From Methanocella conradii HZ254 (GTDB taxonomy: Archaea; Halobacteriota; Methanocellia; Methanocellales; Methanocellaceae): DNA of 64,000 nt. The first letter of the stretch is position 1. The number at the start of each line of letters is the position of its first letter. The position numbers and the translations under genes are program-made. Below are positions 34,829 to 43,054 of this stretch, in pieces. Below the pieces are notes generated by a model. The model searched no databases. It was given only the letters and a program-made list of their open reading frames with translations, and was not told the origin of the DNA. The DNA lies in contig NC_017034.1 in assembly GCF_000251105.1 (NCBI RefSeq), forward strand, positions 992,001-1,056,000. The letters are read 5' to 3'.

Positions 34829-36154
34829 ATGAGCCGTGTAATCGTTATAGGTGCGGGCATCACGGGCGCGGGCATAGCGAGAGACCTCTCGTTAAGGGGA
34901 GTAGAGGTTACTTTGCTGGAGAGGAATGCTCCTGCGTCCGGGGCAACCGGCCGCTGTCATGGCCTATTGCATTCTGGCGCCAGGTATGCGGTAAGCGACC
35001 CGCGGGCGGCGATAGAGTGCGCAAAGGAGAACCTGATCCTTAAGAAGATCGCCCCTTATTATGTTGAGGATACAGGTGGGCTTTTCCTTGCCATAAATGA
35101 GGATGAGGCGGCTTATGGGGATAGGCTGCTAGACGCTTGCCGGCGAGCGTCCATTCCGATGGAGGAGCTATCGTGTGAGGAGTCCCCGAATAAGCACGCC
35201 GTGAGGTGCCTTTCTACCAATGACGCCGCCATAGACCCATTTTTATTGACCCTGGCCAACCTCTACGATGCAAGGAGAAATGGGGCCATAATTCGTACCG
35301 GAGCCGGGGTTGAGTTAATCGAGGATGGGCGCGTCAGGCTGGACGATGGTAATAAGGCGAGAGCTGATGTTATCATTAATGCGACAGGCCACGAGTGTAG
35401 CTCCTTAAAGAAAGATACACGCTTGCAGGTACGGCCAGATAAGGGCACGATACTTGTCACTGAGCGGAGGGTGTGTGACGTGGTGCTTAACCGCATGAGG
35501 CCTCCGTCGGATGGAGACATAATCGTCCCGAGCCACACGACTTCGCTGATTGGCACGACGTCAGCGCCATCATCGAGCACCGTTCCCGCGCGGGAGGAGT
35601 ACCGCATGCTCATGCGTGAGGCAGTAGCCCTGTTGCCATCCCTTAAAGGCACGAGGATCATCCGCGCCTTCTCGGGCGTTCGGCCGCTCATCGGGAGCGG
35701 GGAAGGCAGGTCGCTATCAAGGGATTACCGGCTCGAGGCCGATAATGGCATAATAACCGTGGCTGGGGGCAAGCTCACGACCTACCGGCTCATTGCAGAA
35801 AAAGCGGCAGACATGGCAATGAGGCTGCTAGGCGAGAGGGGAGAGTGCAGGACCAGAGAGCCTTTGCCGAACATCCTGAGAGATGCCCCTGCCAGGGACA
35901 TATTGTGTAATTGTGAGCAGGCTGCTGGCAGGCTTATTGAGATGGATTTCCTAAGGCCCGCCGACCTGTGGAAGTATAACCGCATAGGCTTCGGCGCATG
36001 CCAGGGCATGCGCTGCGCTAAAAATGCGGGTCGGGAGAGGGAATTGCTGGAAGAGCGATGGAAAGGCGTTAAGCCCGTGCTGGACGACGTACAATTGAGG
36101 CAATCATACCTTACGTGGGCGTCATACATGTCTCGCCTGGGGTCTTCCAAATGA
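34829..36154 (+). CDS. glpA: Anaerobic glycerol-3-phosphate dehydrogenase GlpA-like FAD oxidoreductase
   Basis: 441 residues. The Rossmann FAD motif is VIVIGAGITGAGIARDL at the N-terminus, with GATGRCHGLLHSGARYAV and the FAD-contacting GGKLTTYRLIAEKAADMA. The C-terminal DILCNCEQ and GACQGMRCAKN provide cysteines of a BFD-like [2Fe-2S] domain. Homologues oxidise glycerol-3-phosphate. Archaeal lipids use glycerol-1-phosphate, so a catabolic or redox role is likely. GlpB and GlpC are not adjacent. It overlaps the DUF192 gene by ATGA. Confidence 0.85.
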   Translation: MSRVIVIGAGITGAGIARDLSLRGVEVTLLERNAPASGATGRCHGLLHSGARYAVSDPRAAIECAKENLILKKIAPYYVEDTGGLFLAINEDEAAYGDRLLDACRRASIPMEELSCEESPNKHAVRCLSTNDAAIDPFLLTLANLYDARRNGAIIRTGAGVELIEDGRVRLDDGNKARADVIINATGHECSSLKKDTRLQVRPDKGTILVTERRVCDVVLNRMRPPSDGDIIVPSHTTSLIGTTSAPSSSTVPAREEYRMLMREAVALLPSLKGTRIIRAFSGVRPLIGSGEGRSLSRDYRLEADNGIITVAGGKLTTYRLIAEKAADMAMRLLGERGECRTREPLPNILRDAPARDILCNCEQAAGRLIEMDFLRPADLWKYNRIGFGACQGMRCAKNAGRERELLEERWKGVKPVLDDVQLRQSYLTWASYMSRLGSSK

Positions 36155-36615
36155 AAGCAGGCTCAATAATCTTACTATTACTCATCATGCTTGCCCTCCC
36201 ATTCCTATGCTATCTCAATCTACACACAAATGATGGTACAAGGGTAGAGTTCGTAAATGCCAGCGGCGTGGTGACAACCATCTCGGTAGAGGTTGCCGAT
36301 ACGCCCGAGGAGCAAGAGAAAGGGCTGATGTACAGGACACATATGGACGATGACGAAGGCATGCTATTCATCTTTAGCGAAGATGCGACCCGTCATTTCT
36401 GGATGAAAGACACGCCGATACCGCTGGACATGGTCTTCGTCAATAGCGACTACAGGATAGTGGATATAAACTATAATGCCACGCCAAAAAGCGAGGATGT
36501 CTACACGTCAAAGGCGATTTGCAGATATGTTATAGAGGTTAACGGCGGGTTCTGCAGGGAGCACTGCATAGGTGTGGGCGACCAGGCTAAAATATATAGG
36601 CCGTTTAGCTTTTAA
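36151..36615 (+). CDS. DUF192-family exported or membrane-anchored protein
   Basis: 154 residues. An N-terminal hydrophobic helix (about 4-22) serves as signal anchor. The DUF192 domain follows, with EVADTPEEQEKGLMYRTHMD, GMLFIFSED, HFWMKDTPIPLDMVF and AICRYVIEVNGGFCREH. The biochemical role of DUF192 is not established. ATG 36151 overlaps the glpA stop (ATGA); a GTG further upstream would extend into glpA. Convergent with artA, overlapping by 11 nt. Confidence 0.85.
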   Translation: MKAGSIILLLLIMLALPFLCYLNLHTNDGTRVEFVNASGVVTTISVEVADTPEEQEKGLMYRTHMDDDEGMLFIFSEDATRHFWMKDTPIPLDMVFVNSDYRIVDINYNATPKSEDVYTSKAICRYVIEVNGGFCREHCIGVGDQAKIYRPFSF

Positions 36616-37471
36616 GCTGTAGCGGCTTAGCCTCATCAACTCTTTCGCCACGCAGGTTCTTTTTAACGTTCTCGGGCTTAAACAGGCTAAGAATATCCCT
36701 TATATAGTCCAGGGTTTCCGGCAAAAAAGTGATGACTGCATACGATATTACCACGAGGGCAATGAGGGAGCCCGCCTCCGCTAACACGTTATGCGCCCAG
36801 AAAAAGCTCGCATAGCTGGCCTCCTCGCCCGTCCACTCCACGATAGCCTGGGGCGCTATCTGAAACCACTGGTTACCGTAGGCGGAAATTACAAACGTGT
36901 TCCTTATGACGTTTAATACGTATATCACGGGCACGGAGACTATGAACGCCTTAACCTTACGGTCAAGGGGTGCTTTGATGCAGCCAACCACGCCGACAAA
37001 CAGCGCCATGCTCTGGATGGCCGTACACGCCAGGATGATCTGGACAGGCAGGCCGTTAAGCATGATTATGTCCCCATAGGCAGTGGCGTGCTGCCCCAGC
37101 GAGTTCACCGCTGCAAGCGTGATATCAGTAGTAACCCCTATGAGCCAGCCGCCAAGCCACGGGAAATATGAGAATGGGAAATAAAAGATGCCGCTGATAG
37201 CCGCGCTTTTCGTTAACACCATCAGCGACTCCCTCTCGTCTTTCACCATGACGTATGCGAGGTATAAGGTTACGGGAATTGCAAGCGCACAGGCCACCGT
37301 ATACATGAGGTTATGCTCGGCCAGATAATACTCGGGCGTCGATAGCCCCCATCTCAGGCCGAAAACGACCCAGCCCGCTGCAGCAAGCCTATAGCCGTAT
37401 TTTTTTGGCAATAAAACGCCTGCCACAAACATGGCCAATGAAGCCCAGAGCATGATGTCGAGGATTTCCAT
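36605..37471 (-). CDS. artA: Archaeosortase A
   Basis: 288-residue multi-pass membrane transpeptidase-like enzyme that processes PGF-CTERM proteins, cutting and lipid-anchoring them. The exosortase catalytic triad is visible as Cys in ILACTAIQSM, Arg in LNVIRNTF and His in FWAHNVLAEAGS. About eight helices are predicted. GGTGG lies 7 nt before ATG 37471. A PGF-CTERM substrate is encoded at 3156-4010 in this window. Its neighbours, thiE and the DUF192 gene, are unrelated. Confidence 0.92.
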   Translation of the reverse strand: MEILDIMLWASLAMFVAGVLLPKKYGYRLAAAGWVVFGLRWGLSTPEYYLAEHNLMYTVACALAIPVTLYLAYVMVKDERESLMVLTKSAAISGIFYFPFSYFPWLGGWLIGVTTDITLAAVNSLGQHATAYGDIIMLNGLPVQIILACTAIQSMALFVGVVGCIKAPLDRKVKAFIVSVPVIYVLNVIRNTFVISAYGNQWFQIAPQAIVEWTGEEASYASFFWAHNVLAEAGSLIALVVISYAVITFLPETLDYIRDILSLFKPENVKKNLRGERVDEAKPLQLKS

Positions 37472-37497
37472 CGGATGACCACCGCTAGATAAGGCCT

Positions 37498-38154
37498 TTA
37501 CCCTTGATAGCCTTTTCGATGCTTCGCCTCTACGATGATATACTTCAGCCGCCTCGCCGCCCCTGCTATATCTGCCTGGCCGACGACGGCCGAGATTACG
37601 GCGATGCCATCGGCGCCCGCCTCTATCGCCTTTCCCGCATTCTGGGGCCCCAGGCCGCCAATTGCCACGACGGGGATGGATACAGCCTTCTTAACGCTGG
37701 CTATAACGTCAAAGCCACAGGCTGGGCCTGCATCGCTTTTAGAGGCTGTATGGCATATAGGCCCCAGGCCCACGTAGTCGGCCCCATCCCTTTCAGCCTG
37801 GACGGCCTCTTCAACGTTGCCCACGGAAACTCCAATTATAAAGCCAGGCGGGCTTATCGCCCTTGCGCTGCTCGCCGGAATGTCATCCTGGCCCAGGTGC
37901 ACCCCGTCCGCGCCGCTTGCCAGCGCCACGTCCAGCCTATCATTAACTATAAAAAGCGCTCCAGCCTTTCTCGTAACCTCCCTGATTTCTAAAGCACACT
38001 TAGTCAGGCCTTTACCACTCATGCCCTTATCCCTTAGCTGGATTACGTCTGCGCCGCCCTCTACTGCCCTGCGCGCTATCTCTACGTGAGAAAGGCCATG
38101 GGATAAGGCCTCATCAGTTATAACGTACAGGTCATACCTTAAGGTTCTACTCAC
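37498..38154 (-). CDS. thiE: Thiamine-phosphate synthase
   Basis: 218-residue TIM barrel that joins HMP-pyrophosphate and THZ-phosphate to thiamine phosphate. Motifs are YVITDE, GGADVIQLRDKGMS, FIVNDRLDVALASGADGVHLGQDD, DYVGLGPICHTASK and VVAIGGLGPQNA. The start is GTG 38154, 4 nt after the thiM stop, so the two genes are coupled. No TPP riboswitch is seen upstream of the pair. Confidence 0.96.
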   Translation of the reverse strand: MSRTLRYDLYVITDEALSHGLSHVEIARRAVEGGADVIQLRDKGMSGKGLTKCALEIREVTRKAGALFIVNDRLDVALASGADGVHLGQDDIPASSARAISPPGFIIGVSVGNVEEAVQAERDGADYVGLGPICHTASKSDAGPACGFDVIASVKKAVSIPVVAIGGLGPQNAGKAIEAGADGIAVISAVVGQADIAGAARRLKYIIVEAKHRKGYQG

Positions 38155-38158
38155 CTTT

Positions 38159-38959
38159 TCATGCTTCCCTGACTCTCGCTTCTTTTATCAGGCTTTCAGG
38201 CGTTAAGCCATATATCTCGTCCATCAGCGCAGCCTTGAACGATGCTGGCCCGCGGCAATGGCTAGCGGCCTTTTCACCAGCCAGGCCAAAAGCCGCAAAA
38301 CCTGCGGCGGATGCCGTCACATAGTCCCTTGATACGGCGCAGAATGACCCAATTATGGACGCTGCCATACAACCAGTGCCCGAAACCTTTCCCATGAGAG
38401 GGTGGCCATTATCTATGAGCAGGGCACGCCTTCCGTCTGTGACTATATCAGTGGCCCCGCTTATGGCGACGACCAGGCCCATTTTTTTGGCCAGCGCTTT
38501 AGCCACCTCGAGCGGGTCCCTCGATATCCCATAAGATTCAACGCCTTTTATGTTCCCTTCAGCGCCCGCTAGCACGGCTATCTCGGCAGCGTTGCCCTTG
38601 ACCACCGCTATATCCAGGTCATTTATGAGGCGATATGCGGTCGCAGTCCTTAGCCTTGTGGCTCCTGCGCCGACGGGGTCAAGTATGATGGGCAAGCCTA
38701 GGCCGTTCGCCTTTGCGCCCGCTATGAGCATCGAGTCGACCTGTGCGTCATCCAGCGTACCTATGTTGAGCACGAGGGCGCCTGCCATGGAGACCATCTC
38801 GGCAACCTCATCCCTCGCATGAGCCATCACCGGCGATGCGCCTATACAGATGGTCGCGTTCGCGCAATCATTCACGGTTACATAGTTTGTAATATGGTGT
38901 ATTAGCGGCCTTTTCGCCCTAACCTCTACTAATAGCTCGGCCAGCGTCTTATTATCCAT
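38159..38959 (-). CDS. thiM: Hydroxyethylthiazole kinase
   Basis: 266-residue ribokinase-fold enzyme that salvages the thiazole moiety of thiamine. Signatures are PLIHHITNYVTVNDCANATI, the ATP/substrate segment IILDPVGAGATRLRT, VVKGNAAEIAVLAG and VSGTGCMAASIIGSF with the catalytic Cys region. It has full length. It forms a two-gene salvage operon with thiE, 22 nt downstream of the Ig-like protein gene on the same strand. Confidence 0.96.
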   Translation of the reverse strand: MDNKTLAELLVEVRAKRPLIHHITNYVTVNDCANATICIGASPVMAHARDEVAEMVSMAGALVLNIGTLDDAQVDSMLIAGAKANGLGLPIILDPVGAGATRLRTATAYRLINDLDIAVVKGNAAEIAVLAGAEGNIKGVESYGISRDPLEVAKALAKKMGLVVAISGATDIVTDGRRALLIDNGHPLMGKVSGTGCMAASIIGSFCAVSRDYVTASAAGFAAFGLAGEKAASHCRGPASFKAALMDEIYGLTPESLIKEARVREA

Positions 38960-38981
38960 AGGCTACCCCAAAATGAATTAT

Positions 38982-39602
38982 CTACTTTTTAATTAGAGGC
39001 CTCAAGATGAATGCCATTATGAGTAATATGATGGCTATTACCACGCCCGCTACGATGATGCCGATTGCCTGCGCGCTCGAGCCGCCCTCTGGAGGCTTAG
39101 CGGTTGTGCCCGGGGTTATCACAGCGGTCGGAGAAGCTGATGGAGGGGCCGGCGTAACCGTCTCATTCACGGCGGGTATCGGTGTAGGTGTAGGCGTTAC
39201 TACAGGAGGCGCTACGACAAAAAAGGCTTTATCAGCGCTTACGCCACTATTGGCACTCATCGCCACCGCCGTGAGCTTCACGGCCCCGGCCTTGTTTGCG
39301 ATAACCGTATAGCTGGCAATCCCATCCTTATCCGTGAAGACGTATGTGCCTATATCGGCAGGTATGATGGAGGTATCGTTTGATAGCATATATACCCTTA
39401 CGCCTTCTGACTTTAGCGGGCCTCCCCTATATAGTATCTGGACCGAGACGTTATGAGGCGTGCCAGCCGTTAGCGTGTCATTGCCTTCCACATATGCGAT
39501 TCCATCCGGCACGATGGGCAGCATCTGCCCCTGCGCCAGGCCAGAAAAAGCTGTCAAGCTTACCAGTATAAAAACTATGGCTATAAGCCCTCGGGAAATA
39601 AT
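38982..39602 (-). CDS. Exported Ig-like (Big-1 type) protein with C-terminal anchor; apparent ATT start
   Basis: A signal-peptide-like RGLIAIVFILVSLTAFSGLA lies at the N-terminus. A beta-rich domain resembling bacterial Ig-like group 1 follows (GTPHNVSVQILYRGGPLKSE, DKDGIASYTVIANKAGAVKL). A Pro/Thr-rich stalk leads to a membrane helix and basic tail (RPLIKK) at the C-terminus, which is not PGF-CTERM. The signal peptide lies in frame upstream of any ATG, GTG or TTG other than a TTG at 39557 that would cut it. ATT 39602 has GGAGG 8 nt upstream. A one-base error placing ATG 39609 in frame is the alternative. Confidence 0.62.
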   Translation of the reverse strand: MISRGLIAIVFILVSLTAFSGLAQGQMLPIVPDGIAYVEGNDTLTAGTPHNVSVQILYRGGPLKSEGVRVYMLSNDTSIIPADIGTYVFTDKDGIASYTVIANKAGAVKLTAVAMSANSGVSADKAFFVVAPPVVTPTPTPIPAVNETVTPAPPSASPTAVITPGTTAKPPEGGSSAQAIGIIVAGVVIAIILLIMAFILRPLIKK

Positions 39603-39651
39603 GCCTCATGCCTCCAATATATATCCTTGGGTAGATAAGATAAACTTTTTC

Positions 39652-40599
39652 TCACGCCTTAGCCTTTATCTCCTCGCGTAGGCGGGCCATGGTGGTCTTA
39701 AGCTCCGCGAAAGCGTTATGCTGGTGGATGCTCTCCTCGTTGACCTGCTTTAGAGTGATGACCGCATCGTCGGGAAGCTGGGGGAAGGCGTTCATCACGT
39801 TCTTCGCCATATCCCTGACGCAGTCCTCCACGAACTTCGGGTTAGCGTGGGCGTTGCTCACCACCTCTACCTCGTCAATCCTCTTTAAAAGCTCGAAGCT
39901 TGACGTGCTCATGGACTTTTCGATGATGTCTATTATCGTCTCGAGGGGTACCTTATAGTCGCCTACGACTTCAATGGATATGGTGCCGCGGCCGCGCTGG
40001 TTGTGGGTGGCCATTGGCACCTTCCGTAGGAATTGCTCTATCTTTTTCTGCTCCATGCCCAGGCTCTTAAGCTCCGCCTCTGCCCGCGCCTTCATCAATT
40101 CCTGTGCGCACGGGCACGCGGTTATGCCGACGACCTCCGCACCGATGACCTTCTTAACCTTAATGTTTTCATTTCTCTCTGCCACGGCCCTGGCAAATAC
40201 CTTGACCACCTTCTGGGAGATGACCTCGGTCCTGGGCGTCTTACGCTTGACTATGAGCTCGCTGTCCATGTGAACCTCTGACCGCGTGGCATACTCATGC
40301 CGGTTCAGCAGGCGCCGCGCGATCTCCCCGCACAGGTCTTCTATCTCGTATACCGGCGACTTGACGCTCTCCTCGAGCACCTCGTCTATCACCTCAAAAT
40401 TCCGGGAAAGGTTCGCGCCCCTCCTGTCAGATGGAAGGTCGACGTACATGTTAAACGTCGAAATCAGGATTATCGGCCTCTTCCCGGCCCTGGCCACCTT
40501 GACGAGCTTCTTCACGTTGGTGACGCCCACTCGCGAAAGGTTGATGGCCACCTCCGACTTTGTGGCCTGCACGTCAGGCAATACGTCTAACAAGGTCAT
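39652..40599 (-). CDS. mptA: GTP cyclohydrolase MptA (FolE2 type)
   Basis: 315-residue Fe(II)-dependent GTP cyclohydrolase of the FolE2/MptA family; converts GTP to 7,8-dihydroneopterin 2',3'-cyclic phosphate, the first step of tetrahydromethanopterin synthesis. Features are DVQATKSEVAINLSRVGVTN, LPSDRRGANLSRNFE, TACPCAQELMKARAEAEL (metal-binding Cys) and PMATHNQRGRGTISIE. Its position near mch groups carrier synthesis with carrier use. Confidence 0.95.
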   Translation of the reverse strand: MTLLDVLPDVQATKSEVAINLSRVGVTNVKKLVKVARAGKRPIILISTFNMYVDLPSDRRGANLSRNFEVIDEVLEESVKSPVYEIEDLCGEIARRLLNRHEYATRSEVHMDSELIVKRKTPRTEVISQKVVKVFARAVAERNENIKVKKVIGAEVVGITACPCAQELMKARAEAELKSLGMEQKKIEQFLRKVPMATHNQRGRGTISIEVVGDYKVPLETIIDIIEKSMSTSSFELLKRIDEVEVVSNAHANPKFVEDCVRDMAKNVMNAFPQLPDDAVITLKQVNEESIHQHNAFAELKTTMARLREEIKAKA

Positions 40600-40705
40600 A
40601 GCGATATCATCTTTTTATTGATTATTCATGCAATTTATTCTCTTTAATAGTTTTGGGTACTAGAAATAGAAAAATTATAATGTCCCCACATAGGGGGCAG
40701 CGACC

Positions 40706-41692
40706 TTACACTTTTTTAAAGCCAAAGGACTCCATGGTCACGTCGGCGTTTATGCCGCCTGCCACATAGGTTTCGCCCACGGAGACGTCATTAACGATAA
40801 TCTCGGCAGGGGCGAATATCGACGGGTCAAGCTTATAGAAGTCGAACTTGGCCTCCTTGAAAACCGTATAGAACGGCCTGCCATAGTCCTTAGAGCTCGA
40901 GGAGGGGACCTTTGCCACGAAGTCCTTGATGTTGCCGCCATCAACGGTCAGCGTCACGCTGCCATGATAGATCGAGGCGTCGTTGGTCGTGCCCATGGCC
41001 ACCGCCGGGTCCTTCTTGACGGGCGGGATGGGCGCGCTCCCGAATGCGCTAATGATATGCCTCGTATCGAAGCCCATCTCGTTAAGCTTATATACGGCAA
41101 CTTCGACCACCCGGCCTGCTATCTGGATCGAGCCGACCAGGCTGTTGGTGGGGGCCACTATGGCGACCACGTTAGACGTTTCCACGCCACACTCGCTGGC
41201 AATATAGTCCATTACCTTCTCGCTCGGAAGCGCGCTCGCCTCGAGCGCAATCACGGCGAAGTCGCTGTCGTCCTCGTACTCGATCACTTCGTAGGTGTGC
41301 TTCGGCTTGAGCGCCAGGGCACGGGCCGGGCCGCTCCCCATCGCAAAGTAGCCTTCCTGGCTGATCCTCCAGCCAGCCTTCTGCGCGGCGAGGCACGCAA
41401 GGGTCGGGTAATCCGTGTACACCTCGATGAACGGGTAAAAGATCTCGTGCTTGAGCTTTTTATGCGTAATCGACGGCGAAGAGAGGCCGCCCATGCATAT
41501 CTGCGTGAACGCCAGGCCGGCCTCGTAGCCGCCCTTCGCCTTAACTCCACAGTCTACAACGATGGAATCATTACCCAGAGTGTGGACCTCAACCTTGTAA
41601 TCGTCAGGATAGTCTATCATATCTCCGACGATGTCATAAGAAATATCGTTGATGCTAATATCCCTGTAATTGTTGGCCAGGATAATCACCAT
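40706..41692 (-). CDS. mch: Methenyltetrahydromethanopterin cyclohydrolase
   Basis: Cytoplasmic methanogenesis enzyme interconverting formyl- and methenyl-H4MPT. Typical segments are VVDCGVKAKGGYEAGLAFTQ, AAQKAGWRISQEGYFAMGSG then PARALALKPK, VAIVAPTNSLVGSIQIAGRV, VAMGTTNDASIYHG and FAPAEIIVNDVS. At 328 residues it is slightly longer at the N-terminus than relatives beginning M(I)SVNE. ATG 41692 has no upstream ribosome binding site but has AAAATTAAAAA 20-30 nt upstream, so a leaderless mRNA is plausible. GGTGAT occurs just inside the gene. Confidence 0.95.
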   Translation of the reverse strand: MVIILANNYRDISINDISYDIVGDMIDYPDDYKVEVHTLGNDSIVVDCGVKAKGGYEAGLAFTQICMGGLSSPSITHKKLKHEIFYPFIEVYTDYPTLACLAAQKAGWRISQEGYFAMGSGPARALALKPKHTYEVIEYEDDSDFAVIALEASALPSEKVMDYIASECGVETSNVVAIVAPTNSLVGSIQIAGRVVEVAVYKLNEMGFDTRHIISAFGSAPIPPVKKDPAVAMGTTNDASIYHGSVTLTVDGGNIKDFVAKVPSSSSKDYGRPFYTVFKEAKFDFYKLDPSIFAPAEIIVNDVSVGETYVAGGINADVTMESFGFKKV

Positions 41693-41712
41693 GATGTAAT
41701 TGCCAGCATACG

Positions 41713-41724
41713 TTTTTAATTTTT
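41713..41724 (-). promoter_or_regulatory. Probable TATA element of mch
   Basis: On the minus strand AAAAATTAAAAA lies 21-32 nt before ATG 41692, the expected distance for a leaderless transcript. Confidence 0.4.
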
Positions 41725-41746
41725 CCCTAAGGGCATGGATAACAGG

Positions 41747-42748
41747 TCATCCCCTTATTTGGACTATCATGCCTTCATTCAACGCCAGCCTTCTTCTAAG
41801 CTTGCGGGGGATGATAATGTATTTGCCCTCTTCGGCCTTGATTTCGGCCTGCCTTATCGTAACCTCATGTGTCTTGCCATCCGGTAGGGCTATATGTGCT
41901 TTGTTGCCTATCATGTTGAGCATGGCCATGGCTTTTCTATCTATCCATGCGACCTCGGCCTCCTCAAGCATTTCCAGCGTTTGTAGCCGCGAGCGGTGTG
42001 CCAGCATTATGCTCCTGTCCGAGCTCGTCGCCACGACGAGCTTAACCGCCGGAGGCTCTATGGGCTGGGGCGCTGGCATTTGCTTTGCCATGATGGGCTT
42101 TATCGTCGGCATTATCGTGTCGAATGGCTTCTCGACAAAGTGCGCTTCTGCCCTTGCTTTCGCTTTTTGCTTTAGGTATTTCTCGCTAAGCTCTGTGAAG
42201 TAAATGGTGACAGACGTGTGCTCCTTGAGATGGTCCATCTCGCTTATTGCGCTGTCGCCATAGGCGCGGCCTTCCGGAGAATCGTATATCGCCCCTGTCC
42301 GCTTTCCAAAGTTCATGAATACGTATCCCGTCGCATGGCCATCGCTTAGCTTCAGTACGCAGGTGCTTTTATCATTCGCCAGGTACCCGATAAGCAGCTT
42401 TGCCGTCATATAGGGGCCGAGCTCCGCCTCTATCATAGCATTGACATATTTATGTATGAAAATGTGCAGCAATTCCCGTGGTAGCTGATACGCCGCCATC
42501 CTTCCTTCTGCGGCTATCGCCTTGTTCTCCGCCGCCTCGACCAGGTCGTCGCCCACCGTTAGCCATCGCTTCCACTCCTGTATGGCCGTGATCGGCTCGC
42601 CCTCCAGGAAAATTATCGCTTCTTCATAATCAGGGTATGTAATGTGGATGCATCCATCGAATGCCTTACTCTTCAGCATGCCAGCCCTTATATAGTATTC
42701 CCTGGAGCTTACGTTCTCGAATAATGGCTGGTCTGATGGCATAAGCAT
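41747..42748 (-). CDS. Unrecognised protein with AbrB-like C-terminal segment
   Basis: 333 residues. Positions 1-180 form a globular domain (YYIRAGMLKSKAFDGCIHIT, TCVLKLSDGHATGYVFMNFG) reminiscent of DUF2226/PATAN-type modules in archaeal signalling proteins. A Pro-rich linker follows. The C-terminal IIIPRKLRRRLALNEGMIVQ resembles the AbrB/SpoVT swapped-hairpin motif. No catalytic signature. The start may be M1 or M3. The downstream side faces mch; the upstream gene (42752-42997) is 3 nt away and co-oriented. Confidence 0.65.
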   Translation of the reverse strand: MLMPSDQPLFENVSSREYYIRAGMLKSKAFDGCIHITYPDYEEAIIFLEGEPITAIQEWKRWLTVGDDLVEAAENKAIAAEGRMAAYQLPRELLHIFIHKYVNAMIEAELGPYMTAKLLIGYLANDKSTCVLKLSDGHATGYVFMNFGKRTGAIYDSPEGRAYGDSAISEMDHLKEHTSVTIYFTELSEKYLKQKAKARAEAHFVEKPFDTIMPTIKPIMAKQMPAPQPIEPPAVKLVVATSSDRSIMLAHRSRLQTLEMLEEAEVAWIDRKAMAMLNMIGNKAHIALPDGKTHEVTIRQAEIKAEEGKYIIIPRKLRRRLALNEGMIVQIRG

Positions 42749-42751
42749 GGC

Positions 42752-42997
42752 CTATACCGCCGTTAGAGCGCCCGTGGTGAAAAACAGCCCTGCAGCTATG
42801 CTAAGCACGCTCGAATACACGCTGCTGTCCGTCGTGATGAACCACTGTATGGCGGATGCCATGAATAGCGTGACGGCTCCCCATGCGAGGAAATAAAATA
42901 TCCTCAGCTTATATGAATTATAAAGGTATAGCGATATAAATATCACTATTAGCTCTACCGCAATCGCAGCGAACGCCAGCATTTGTGTTATTTCCAT
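42752..42997 (-). CDS. Small three-helix membrane protein
   Basis: 81 residues with hydrophobic helices at about 5-25, 33-52 and 60-80. No family recognised. It is tightly linked (3 nt) to the following AbrB-like-tail gene, so the pair may act together, for example as a membrane sensor partner. Evidence is only topology and linkage. Confidence 0.55.
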   Translation of the reverse strand: MEITQMLAFAAIAVELIVIFISLYLYNSYKLRIFYFLAWGAVTLFMASAIQWFITTDSSVYSSVLSIAAGLFFTTGALTAV

Positions 42998-43054
42998 AGC
43001 GATAACCTGTTTTTTATTAGACTTTACTCATTTATGAGGTTTTCTGTGTCCGCC

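Noticed and set aside
38960..39000. TPP riboswitch before thiM-thiE
   Set aside because: Only 22 nt separate thiM from the previous gene; no thi-box-like CUGAGA sequence and no room for the aptamer.
40964..41719. Open frame opposite mch
   Set aside because: Arg/His-rich shadow; mch is unambiguous on the minus strand.
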